Shown: positions 1 through 5,291 of the stretch, in pieces
Position numbering within the stretch: position 1 is the first letter of the stretch
Layout of the letters: each line of letters starts with the position of its first letter
From: an uncultured Pseudomonadota bacterium
Lineage (GTDB): Bacteria; Pseudomonadota; Gammaproteobacteria; Burkholderiales; SG8-39
Direction: 5' to 3'
Length of the DNA stretch: 5,564 bases
NCBI GenBank assembly: GCA_903895005.1
Contig: CAITSH010000271.1
Location: forward strand, 1-5,564
The notes under the pieces: model-generated
What the model saw: only the letters and a program-made list of their open reading frames with translations
Databases searched by the model: none
Told to the model about the DNA's origin: nothing
Position numbers and translations under genes: made by a program

Positions 1-1890
1 CGTGTTGTTGATGATGCGCGCGTAGGTCTGCACGCGGCGCGTCGAGATGGTCGGTGCCGAGGCGAGGGTCGCGCCTTTGTCGTCGACCACGCGCAAGTCC
101 TGGCCCGGCACCGTCGCCGACACCGTGGCGTCGATAATCATGCTGATCTCGCGTCCGTCTTCGTTGATGCGCGGGCGCACGTTGAGAAGGATGCCTGTGG
201 GCAGGTACTGGAAGGAAAAAGAAACGCGCCCGCCGCCCGTGGCGCCGGAGTCCTTGCTGGTGGCGATGGGGATGTCGGTGCCCACGCGTATGGTGGCCTG
301 GCGGTTGTCCAGTGTCAGCACGCTCGGGCGCGAAAGGATCTCCGCCTTGTTGCGGTCGACCAGGGCGTTGACCTTGGCAAAAAATGTCTTCGGGTCAAAC
401 GCCGTGGTGGTGTCGCGCACGAAGCTCGCCGCGGCGTTGCCGGCGTTCGGTGTGAGCTGCGTAAGTGTTCCGAGCTGGATGCTGGTGTTGCCGCGCTGGT
501 CGCGCCATTGCACGCCCAGTTCCTCAATGGCCTGTTTGCTGATCTCTAACACCAGGCCCTCAACGAAGACCTGGCGCACCGGCTTGTCGATGACATCCTC
601 GATGACGCGGCGCAGTTTTACGAACTGCTCGATGTTGTCGGGGTGAAACAGCACCAGCAGTTGTGAGGTGCCGGCCGAGATGGTGGAGCCAAGCTGCGTC
701 GCTGCATTGGGGATGACGGTGAGGCCCAGGGAGTTCTCGCGCGCTGCCTGGCCGGCCGCGGCCGGGTCGGCGCTCGCACCCACCAGTCCGACGTTGAAGG
801 GCTCGGGCGAGGGCATTTTTACAATCAGCGGCAGACGGTCGAGGTTGATCGAGGAGGGGATGTTGCGTGAGGCCGGAAAACGGCGCGGCTTGCCATTGGG
901 GTCGGCTGGCTGGCCGGCATTGAAGCTGTTCATGCCACCATAAGCGCCGCCGCTATTAAAGTTAAAGTTGCTTGCCCCGCCAAACGCACCGCCGCCGTTG
1001 GGGCTGCTGGGTGCGCCGAATGGGGTGCTTGGCGCACCAAACGCATTGGGCGGATTGTTGCCGAACGCATCGGCACCGGGGATCCCTTGTTGTGGTTGCC
1101 CGTCCGGGCCTACGCCCGGGGGCATGCCCGGTGCGCCTGCGGGGGGCGGGGCGTTGTCGGGCGGGGGCGCGGTCAGCAAGGCCACGTCCTCACCTTTGTA
1201 AGAGTCGTCCATCGAAAGGGGGTCGTCGTCGGTGATGGCCGAGTAGCCCATGGCGCGCAGCGCAAACAGCGCGCCGTCGGCGTCGATATAGGACAGGTTG
1301 ATCACGCGCGACTGCATGTCCGACAGGCGCAGCCTGGAACTCATCTTCGCGCGTTCGTTGAGCAGGGCCTGCATCTGCGGGTTGAGCGTGCTGAGGGCGG
1401 CATCGGCATTGGGCTCAATGCCGGTCGGGCTGATGCGCACACCGTACACCCACAACTGTGGCAGGCGGCGCTGGTTCATGACGTAGCCAAAGCGCAGCAC
1501 GTCTGTCTGGGCGCCGGTTTTACGCACCGCGGTGGCGCCGGCGATGATCTTGTCCGACAGCGCGGGCAGCTTTGGCCCATCCTCACCGGCGCGGGTATAG
1601 CCCATCGACAGCTCAAGCTCGACCATCAGATCGCTGATGAATTCCCGGATCTGTACCTCGGTGAGTTTGGGCAGCGAGACCAGGCGTGCCGCCTCTGGCA
1701 TGAATACCGATGAGTCGGGCGCCGCAGCCGCAGGCGCCGGAGCGGGCTCGGGGGCGGGCGCGGTTTCCGCAACCGGGGCAGCCGCGCGCGGCGTGGCTTT
1801 TTTCGGTGTTTGCGCCTGTGCCGCGATCACGGCAAAAACGCAGCCGAAAAAGGCGATGAGGCAGCGCGTGAAGCGGGGGTTAAAAAGCAC
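1..1890 (-). CDS. Secretin family outer-membrane pore protein (GspD/PilQ/MshL superfamily), C-terminus beyond window
   Basis: This gene encodes a secretin, the multimeric outer-membrane channel of type II secretion or type IV pilus systems. The frame is open for 630 codons from GTG at 1890-1888 to the left edge. GGAG lies six bases before the GTG, and an in-frame TAG at 1929-1927 rules out a much longer start. Residues 1-26 form a signal peptide (hydrophobic LIAFFGCVFAVIAAQA), and 29-60 are Ala/Pro-rich. Residues 70-240 are an N-terminal region I cannot assign, ending in INLSYIDADGALFALRAMGY (197-216). Residues 240-335 are a Gly/Pro/Asn/Phe linker. Residues 409-435 look like a secretin N-type subdomain. 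RQVFVEGLVLEISKQAIEEL (439-458), LSRPSVLTLDNRQATIRVG (519-537) and APTISTRRVQTYARI (612-626) are typical of the secretin domain. The window ends just before the usual GGL-type motif. MshL, PilQ and GspD cannot be told apart here because the genes downstream are missing. The family call is strong; the system is unknown. Confidence 0.93.
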   Translation of the reverse strand, partial: MLFNPRFTRCLIAFFGCVFAVIAAQAQTPKKATPRAAAPVAETAPAPEPAPAPAAAAPDSSVFMPEAARLVSLPKLTEVQIREFISDLMVELELSMGYTRAGEDGPKLPALSDKIIAGATAVRKTGAQTDVLRFGYVMNQRRLPQLWVYGVRISPTGIEPNADAALSTLNPQMQALLNERAKMSSRLRLSDMQSRVINLSYIDADGALFALRAMGYSAITDDDPLSMDDSYKGEDVALLTAPPPDNAPPPAGAPGMPPGVGPDGQPQQGIPGADAFGNNPPNAFGAPSTPFGAPSSPNGGGAFGGASNFNFNSGGAYGGMNSFNAGQPADPNGKPRRFPASRNIPSSINLDRLPLIVKMPSPEPFNVGLVGASADPAAAGQAARENSLGLTVIPNAATQLGSTISAGTSQLLVLFHPDNIEQFVKLRRVIEDVIDKPVRQVFVEGLVLEISKQAIEELGVQWRDQRGNTSIQLGTLTQLTPNAGNAAASFVRDTTTAFDPKTFFAKVNALVDRNKAEILSRPSVLTLDNRQATIRVGTDIPIATSKDSGATGGGRVSFSFQYLPTGILLNVRPRINEDGREISMIIDATVSATVPGQDLRVVDDKGATLASAPTISTRRVQTYARIINNT

Positions 1891-1896
1891 TTTTTT

Positions 1897-1900
1897 CTCC
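1897..1900 (-). promoter_or_regulatory. Ribosome binding site of the secretin gene
   Basis: Read on the minus strand, GGAG is followed by six A residues and then GTG. The motif and spacing are close to ideal and decide the GTG start at 1890. No ATG lies in frame between this site and the upstream stop at 1929-1927. Confidence 0.8.
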
Positions 1901-2065
1901 GTTTGGAAAGCGCAGACGCTTTCTTTCTACGAGTCATCGGGGTTCAGCTTGAACTTAAAAACGCGTGCTCGACGCCATTTTTAATGCGCTCCGGGAAGCA
2001 TCCCGCCAAACGGGGTTTTCCGCATGAACGCGAATTTTCAGAGAGGCAACTTTAATCCAATACGG

Positions 2066-2079
2066 CGGTTTAAAAACCG
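2066..2079. repeat. 14-base palindrome CGGTTT-AA-AAACCG
   Basis: The arms CGGTTT (2066-2071) and AAACCG (2074-2079) are perfect reverse complements around a central AA. The two-base centre is too short for an RNA hairpin loop, so a dimeric DNA-binding protein site is the likelier reading. It lies just upstream of the direct repeats in the divergent promoter region. Chance occurrence cannot be excluded. Confidence 0.4.
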
Positions 2080-2086
2080 GAATTTA

Positions 2087-2116
2087 CAATTCTTAGTAAT
2101 TTGCAATTCTTAGTAA
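2087..2116. repeat. Perfect 13-base direct repeat, possible operator
   Basis: CAATTCTTAGTAA occurs at 2087-2099 and again at 2104-2116. The copies start 17 bases apart and are separated by TTTG. They lie 60-90 bases before the ATG of the DsbA-like gene, in the AT-rich part of the divergent gap, where a regulator or RNA polymerase would be expected to bind. I do not recognise the motif as the site of a known regulator. Confidence 0.5.
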
Positions 2117-2175
2117 AAATCAGTTTTTCTTTTGATAGTCTCGCCGGGTTAAAAATCTCAGCGAGCTTTCGCCAC

Positions 2176-2994
2176 ATGAACAAAATCAACAAACCGGTCA
2201 TCTGGATCGGCGCGATTGTGGCGACGTCCGCCTTGCTGGCGGCGGGCATGTTCACGTTCGGAGCCGGGCAGGGCAATGCGGCGATCGGGCCCGAACAGCG
2301 CGAGGCCATGGAGACCGTGGTGCGCGACTACCTGCTGAAAAACCCCGCGGTCATCCGCGAGGCCATGCAGGCCCTGCAGGCGAGCGAAGATGGTGAGAAA
2401 GAGCAGCGCGCGGCCCTGGCCATTAAGAGCCACCAGAAACAACTGCTGCAGGATCCGGGCTCGCCGGTCGGGGGCAACCCGAATGGCGACATCACCGTGG
2501 TTGAATTTTTTGACTACAACTGCGGCTATTGCAAAAAAGCCGCGCCCGCGCTCGAGGCCTTGCTTGCCAGTGACGCCATGGTGCGTGTGGTCTACAAGGA
2601 GTTCCCGATTTTGTCGCCGCAATCGGCGGTGGCGGCAACGGCCGCGCTCGCGGCCCAGCGCCAGGGTAAATATGCTGCGTTCCACAGCGGCCTCATGGCG
2701 CTGGAGCAGGTTGACGATGTTGGCATCATCGCGCTGGCGAAAAAGCTCGGCTTGAATAAGGCTGCGTTCGAAAAAGACCGCAAAGACCCCGTTTTCGCCG
2801 GGCTGTTGGCGATCAACCAGAAACTGGCCACCGACTTGGAGATCAGCGGAACGCCCGCGTTTGTTGTGGGGGGGCGTTTGATTCCCGGCGCGCTTGATGC
2901 GCAGGCGCTGGCGGCCCTCGTCAATGAAGAGCGCGCCAAACAGCGCGCCGCGGGCGGGCGACCGGCCGCTGGCGCGGCGGAGAACAAGAAGTAG
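2176..2994 (+). CDS. DsbA-family thiol:disulfide oxidoreductase (Com1/ScsC-like), exported
   Basis: The product is a 272-residue thioredoxin-fold protein predicted to oxidise or isomerise cysteines in periplasmic proteins. Residues 1-35 form a signal peptide or membrane anchor (NKINK, then a hydrophobic run from VIWIGAIV to about residue 28), with possible cleavage after GNA. Residues 38-92 are a helical N-terminal segment like those of Com1- and ScsC-type proteins, with YLLKNPAVIREAMQAL. The catalytic domain starts at ITVVEFFDYNCGYCKKAAP, with CGYC at 116-119. SGTPAFVVGG carries the cis-proline at 227. Both active-site cysteines and the proline are intact, and there are no other cysteines. 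The tail after 253 is Ala/Gly/Lys-rich and probably disordered. I chose ATG 2176 because it gives a clean signal sequence; the frame extends upstream to a TTG at 2101 that would add unlikely sequence. The ribosome binding site is weak. The next gene encodes a cysteine-rich exported protein, a plausible substrate. Oxidase versus isomerase is undecided. Confidence 0.93.
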   Translation: MNKINKPVIWIGAIVATSALLAAGMFTFGAGQGNAAIGPEQREAMETVVRDYLLKNPAVIREAMQALQASEDGEKEQRAALAIKSHQKQLLQDPGSPVGGNPNGDITVVEFFDYNCGYCKKAAPALEALLASDAMVRVVYKEFPILSPQSAVAATAALAAQRQGKYAAFHSGLMALEQVDDVGIIALAKKLGLNKAAFEKDRKDPVFAGLLAINQKLATDLEISGTPAFVVGGRLIPGALDAQALAALVNEERAKQRAAGGRPAAGAAENKK

Positions 2995-3063
2995 CGCGGT
3001 AGTGCCGCAGCACCGTAGCGCCCTGGATCTTGCGCTGCGTTGAAAGACTCATGCGGTGATGCG

Positions 3064-3100
3064 GGCAGGGTCGCGCTTCAGCGCCTGCCGTGGTGTTTTA
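3064..3100 (+). terminator. Possible weak terminator after the DsbA-like gene
   Basis: GGCAGG (3064-3069) can pair with CCTGCC (3084-3089), or GCGC-TTCA-GCGC (3073-3084) can form the top of a bulged stem with GGCAG/CTGCC below it. The sequence GTGGTGTTTTA follows, a poor U tract. It lies 70 bases past the stop codon in the 190-base gap before the cysteine-rich gene. It could reduce read-through, but the two genes may still share a transcript. Confidence 0.3.
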
Positions 3101-3173
3101 CAGAAGGGTTTTCAGTTTTCAAACCGGTGCGGCATACGGCACGCGCATCTACCTGGAAGTTAATGAGACATTG

Positions 3174-3180
3174 AAAGGGA
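3174..3180 (+). promoter_or_regulatory. Ribosome binding site of the cysteine-rich gene
   Basis: AAAGGGA lies four bases before the GTG at 3185, slightly closer than usual. It supports the GTG as the start, and no ATG is available in frame between the upstream stop at 3164-3166 and this GTG. Confidence 0.55.
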
Positions 3181-3184
3181 TGGA

Positions 3185-4327
3185 GTGAAAAAATTCAAAG
3201 AAATAAAAGAACTGGTGGCGGCGCTGGTGTTGATGCTGCTTATCGGCATGACGGCGACGCAGGCTTTTTCGGCTGATTTTTGCTGGAAGGATTCCCAAGG
3301 CCGCGGCGCCGGCACCATTCCCACGGGCTGCCCGGCTGGTCGGACCAATTACGCCGGCCTGTGCTACACCAATTGCAAGGCAGGCTATGTACTCGGTGAT
3401 TTCGGCGTCTGTTCCCAGAAATGCCCCGTCGGCTATGTGAGTTCGGGTATTGCGACTTGCCACTATGACAAGAAACTCACCCGTGACGGCACCTGGCAGT
3501 GTACGGAGCGCGGTCTTTTTGGCGAATGTTGGTGGAGCGTATTGCGCTGCCCGACCGGTTACACCAACGCCGGCCTGTTTTGCGCCCTGACGATTCCGCC
3601 GATGCCCGCAGGTTTTAAGGGCACAGCCAATGACCCGATTCGCGACACCTATACGCAGAAGGCAAACGACCCCGGACGCATTCCCAACGGCTGCAGCTCT
3701 GGCAAGACCATTCAGGCCGGCCTTTGCTACAAGGCGTGCCCGGCCAATATGAGCGGGGTGGGTCCTGTGTGCTGGGGCAAAACGCCGACCAATTGGGTGG
3801 CCTGCGGCATGGGCGCGGCCTCGAGCAGCGCAAAGTGCGGCGAGCAAGTGTTTGACCAGGTGACCTCGGTCGGCGCGCTTGCGCTGGACATCGCCACCGG
3901 CGGCGCCGGTTCGGCGGCCACTGCGGGATCCAAAGCCACAAAGCTGGCCAAGTTGAAAAAGGCTTACGCCGCGGCGAAAGCCGCCAACCCGAAATACGTG
4001 GCGAATGCGAAAAAAATGGAAGACGCGTATGACGCCGTGGACAAGACGCGGACCAGTATCAGCGTTCTCGATAATGCGACCGGCGGTGAAGATATGACCG
4101 AGGAGGAACTGGCGTCGATGGCGGCTGCAGTGTTGTCGCTGGCGCCCGGTCCGATCGGTTCTGCCGCCGGTGTTGCCTCAGCGTACACGGCACCGGTGTG
4201 CAGCAAAGTGTTCCCGGACCAGAAGCTGGATGCGCCGGCTAGCGCGGCAGCTGCGCCGGCTGCCAAGGCTACCCATACTCCGGCACACAAGAAAGCTGGC
4301 CACCACCACCATAGCGGGAAAGGTTGA
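3185..4327 (+). CDS. Exported cysteine-rich repeat protein with Gly/Ala-rich hydrophobic segments and His-rich tail, unknown function
   Basis: I do not recognise a characterised family. The 380-residue product has a signal peptide (KKFKEIK, hydrophobic core LVAALVLMLLIGM, probable cleavage after AFSA at 30). The mature protein has 18 cysteines, 17 of them between 33 and 218 and one at 339. Several lie in modules with 11-12 residue Cys-to-Cys spacing. CPAGRTNYAGLC (49-60), CPTGYTNAGLFC (122-133) and CSSGKTIQAGLC (170-181) are clear copies. C64-C76, C80-C92, C185-C196 and C207-C218 share the spacing. The block IPxGCxxG(R/K)T...AGLCYxxC is duplicated at 45-64 and 166-185. Two Gly/Ala-rich hydrophobic stretches (about 226-248 and 309-338) flank a Lys/Ala-rich helix-prone region (250-290). 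The tail ends in GHHHHSGKG, possibly metal-binding. The GTG start follows AAAGGGA, and an in-frame TGA at 3164-3166 excludes longer starts. The protein is probably periplasmic, surface-attached or secreted, with disulfides perhaps made by the upstream DsbA-like enzyme. Confidence 0.88.
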   Translation: MKKFKEIKELVAALVLMLLIGMTATQAFSADFCWKDSQGRGAGTIPTGCPAGRTNYAGLCYTNCKAGYVLGDFGVCSQKCPVGYVSSGIATCHYDKKLTRDGTWQCTERGLFGECWWSVLRCPTGYTNAGLFCALTIPPMPAGFKGTANDPIRDTYTQKANDPGRIPNGCSSGKTIQAGLCYKACPANMSGVGPVCWGKTPTNWVACGMGAASSSAKCGEQVFDQVTSVGALALDIATGGAGSAATAGSKATKLAKLKKAYAAAKAANPKYVANAKKMEDAYDAVDKTRTSISVLDNATGGEDMTEEELASMAAAVLSLAPGPIGSAAGVASAYTAPVCSKVFPDQKLDAPASAAAAPAAKATHTPAHKKAGHHHHSGKG

Positions 4328-4457
4328 TGTTTTTCAGGATCGCGTAGCAGGGGGCGGGGACCGGATGCTCCGGCATACGAACGCGCGCTTGTGCGCAGCC
4401 CCTGATTCCACGCTGGCTTTACTGTGATTGTTGTTGCAGAACCTTCCATGTTTTTTC

Positions 4458-4481
4458 CCTCGCGCCTGGCTTGGCGCGAGG
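4458..4481. repeat. Perfect 9-bp hairpin in the leader of the small exported protein gene
   Basis: CCTCGCGCC (4458-4466) and GGCGCGAGG (4473-4481) pair perfectly around the loop TGGCTT. Six T residues (4451-4456) lie before the hairpin rather than after it, so it does not have intrinsic-terminator layout on the plus strand, and the minus-strand reading is followed by A residues. It ends nine bases before AAGGAG of the next gene, so it would fold in that gene's 5' leader. It could tune translation, protect or process the mRNA, or bind a protein. Confidence 0.65.
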
Positions 4482-4490
4482 CAATCCTTC

Positions 4491-4496
4491 AAGGAG
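4491..4496 (+). promoter_or_regulatory. Ribosome binding site of the small exported protein gene
   Basis: AAGGAG is five bases before ATG 4502, a strong Shine-Dalgarno at good spacing. It decides the start against the longer frame beginning at 4424, whose extra N-terminal residues would put this site inside the coding region and bury the signal peptide. Confidence 0.85.
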
Positions 4497-4501
4497 TCGT
4501 G

Positions 4502-5059
4502 ATGAAATTTCGCTTTTTAGTCTTGCCTGCCATTGTCCTGGCGATCGTATCTTCACAGGCCGGCGCGCAGACGCCCGATCAAGTCAAGTTCTTGCAATCG
4601 CTGGAGGGCAAGACCAAGAACATGCAACAGTGCGCGGCCATTGCGACGGAGCTGGAAAAGATGCCGGTTCCGGCCAATCATGAAGCAGCCAAGGAGACGG
4701 CCGGCGCCATGAAGTTGGCGGCGGGTACAAAGCCGGTTGCGGCGCCCGCCCCCATTGATCCGGTTCACGCCCAGTTCGCCGCTAAAGTCGGGCAGGCGGA
4801 CGCGCAACTCGCGGCGTGCGGCAAACAGTTGTATGCCGGCCTGGATGCGATCGACGCAAACGTGAAGCCTTTCATTGAGGGTTTGAAAAAGCAGAGCTTG
4901 AAGGACGACGAGAAGAAGCGGATCTCGCAGGTGTTGGGCGCGTACATGCAATCCAAGCAGGGGCTTCAAACCGCCATTGCACTGCTGTCGAAGGACATTG
5001 AGATGCAAAAATATGTGTCGAACACGCTGAGCAGTGTTTATCTGAACAAAAAACCGTAA
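4502..5059 (+). CDS. Small exported helical protein with two cysteines, unknown function
   Basis: The product is 185 residues and I do not recognise its family. Residues 1-22 form a clear Sec signal peptide: basic MKFR, hydrophobic FLVLPAIVLAIVSS, then AGA with cleavage before QTPDQ. No lipobox cysteine is present, so a soluble periplasmic or secreted protein is expected. The mature chain has two cysteines, in MQQCAAIATELEKM (C44) and LAACGKQLYAGL (C106), which could form one disulfide. A Pro/Ala linker (PVAAPAPIDPV, 78-88) separates two helix-prone halves. The C-terminal half is rich in Lys, Gln and Leu (LKKQSLKDDEKKRISQVLGA) and reads as amphipathic helices. The gene follows the cysteine-rich gene by 174 bases on the same strand, with a hairpin in the gap. 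The whole trio upstream of the convergent terminator is predicted to be exported. The gene call is secure; its role and operon membership are not. Confidence 0.87.
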   Translation: MKFRFLVLPAIVLAIVSSQAGAQTPDQVKFLQSLEGKTKNMQQCAAIATELEKMPVPANHEAAKETAGAMKLAAGTKPVAAPAPIDPVHAQFAAKVGQADAQLAACGKQLYAGLDAIDANVKPFIEGLKKQSLKDDEKKRISQVLGAYMQSKQGLQTAIALLSKDIEMQKYVSNTLSSVYLNKKP

Positions 5060-5087
5060 TACGGCATTTCTCACCACCGGTTTTTTG
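5047..5087. terminator. A/T-rich inverted repeat overlapping the stop codon, possible weak terminator
   Basis: CAAAAAACCG (5047-5056) and CGGTTTTTTG (5078-5087) are perfect 10-base complements around a 21-base loop that contains the TAA stop. The T run could act as a U tract for either strand. Within the loop side, CCGT-AAT-ACGG (5054-5064) can form a competing short hairpin. The stem has only four G-C pairs, so it is weaker than the terminator at 5175-5217. Confidence 0.35.
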
Positions 5088-5124
5088 CATGGGCGAGATC
5101 GGCTTGCGCAACCTGCGCTTTAGC

Positions 5125-5144
5125 CGCGGCGCGCCGCCGCCGCG
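5125..5144. repeat. GC-only 7-bp inverted repeat
   Basis: CGCGGCG (5125-5131) pairs with CGCCGCG (5138-5144) around CGCCGC. No T tract follows on either side. It sits in the convergent gap and may be a by-product of high GC content. Confidence 0.3.
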
Positions 5145-5174
5145 ATAGCGGGCGTCGGTAAGCGCGAAGAAACA

Positions 5175-5217
5175 AACAGAACGGCCCGGCTCGCATTGCG
5201 ATCCGGGCCGTTTTGTT
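5175..5217. terminator. Strong bidirectional intrinsic terminator between convergent genes
   Basis: AACAGAACGGCCCGG (5175-5189) pairs with CCGGGCCGTTTTGTT (5203-5217), allowing one G-U pair. The interior TCGC-ATT-GCGA (5191-5201) extends it by four pairs after a single mismatch. On the plus strand the 3' arm ends in TTTTGTT; on the minus strand the sequence after the GC core is TTCTGTTTGTTTCTTC. Both give U-rich tails. It lies between the stop codons of the plus-strand small exported protein (5059) and the minus-strand solute-binding protein (5292), as expected for a shared terminator. Confidence 0.85.
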
Positions 5218-5227
5218 CGCGGGACAG

Positions 5228-5260
5228 GCTGGAAACCCGCGCCAGGCGCGGCTTTCCAGC
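5228..5260. repeat. Long near-perfect hairpin downstream of the solute-binding protein gene
   Basis: GCTGGAAA (5228-5235) pairs with TTTCCAGC (5253-5260). After one C-C mismatch, CCGCGC (5237-5242) pairs with GCGCGG (5246-5251), leaving a CAG loop. That is 14 pairs in 33 bases. There is no U tract, so it is not a standard terminator on its own. It would lie in the 3' untranslated region of the minus-strand gene, between its stop codon and the bidirectional terminator, where it could protect the mRNA end. Confidence 0.65.
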
Positions 5261-5291
5261 GATCTTGGTGCCGATCCGCGCGGCGGGGGCT

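Larger units (their letters stand above)
1891..2175. promoter_or_regulatory. Divergent intergenic region between the secretin and DsbA-like genes
   Basis: This 285-base gap separates the two divergent start codons and must carry the promoters for both directions. The part from about 2040 to 2160 is clearly richer in A and T than the flanking genes. It contains a 14-base palindrome and a 13-base direct repeat, listed separately. TACAAT at 2085-2090 and TTTACA at 2083-2088 resemble sigma-70 elements, but I found no -35/-10 pair with good spacing, so I place no transcription start. No small gene is apparent in the gap. Confidence 0.6.

Noticed and set aside
47..646. 199-codon plus-strand open frame opposite the secretin
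   Set aside because: It is antisense to a frame that carries clear secretin motifs, and its own translation is Arg/Ser/Pro-rich with no recognisable features. Long antisense frames are common in GC-rich genes.
1087..1713. 208-codon plus-strand open frame
   Set aside because: It overlaps the secretin on the opposite strand, has no signal or domain, and reads as low-complexity Gly/Arg/His shadow sequence.
2101..2175. N-terminal extension of the DsbA-like protein from TTG 2101
   Set aside because: It would add 25 residues before a clean signal sequence, lacks a ribosome binding site, and the coding would cover the second copy of the direct repeat.
3180..3188. Minimal ATG-GAG-TGA frame overlapping the GTG start
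   Set aside because: A two-codon frame overlapping the start could in principle affect initiation, but it sits directly after the Shine-Dalgarno with hardly any spacing and is most likely chance.
3149..3847. 232-codon minus-strand open frame
   Set aside because: It lies opposite the cysteine-rich gene, whose signal peptide and repeated cysteine modules show that the plus strand is the coding one.
4315..4320. His-rich C-terminus as a sign of an engineered His tag
   Set aside because: There are only four consecutive His residues, embedded in a longer natural His/Lys/Ala tail with no vector sequence around it.
4170..4427. 85-codon plus-strand frame across the end of the cysteine-rich gene
   Set aside because: Most of it is a frame-shifted reading of the cysteine-rich gene, with no ribosome binding site or recognisable features.
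4553..5077. 174-codon minus-strand open frame
   Set aside because: It is antisense to the small exported protein gene, which has a strong ribosome binding site and a signal peptide; the antisense translation has neither.
5089..5148. 19-residue frame (ATG 5089 to TAG 5148) in the convergent gap
   Set aside because: There is no ribosome binding site (a T run precedes it) and it runs through a GC-only inverted repeat.
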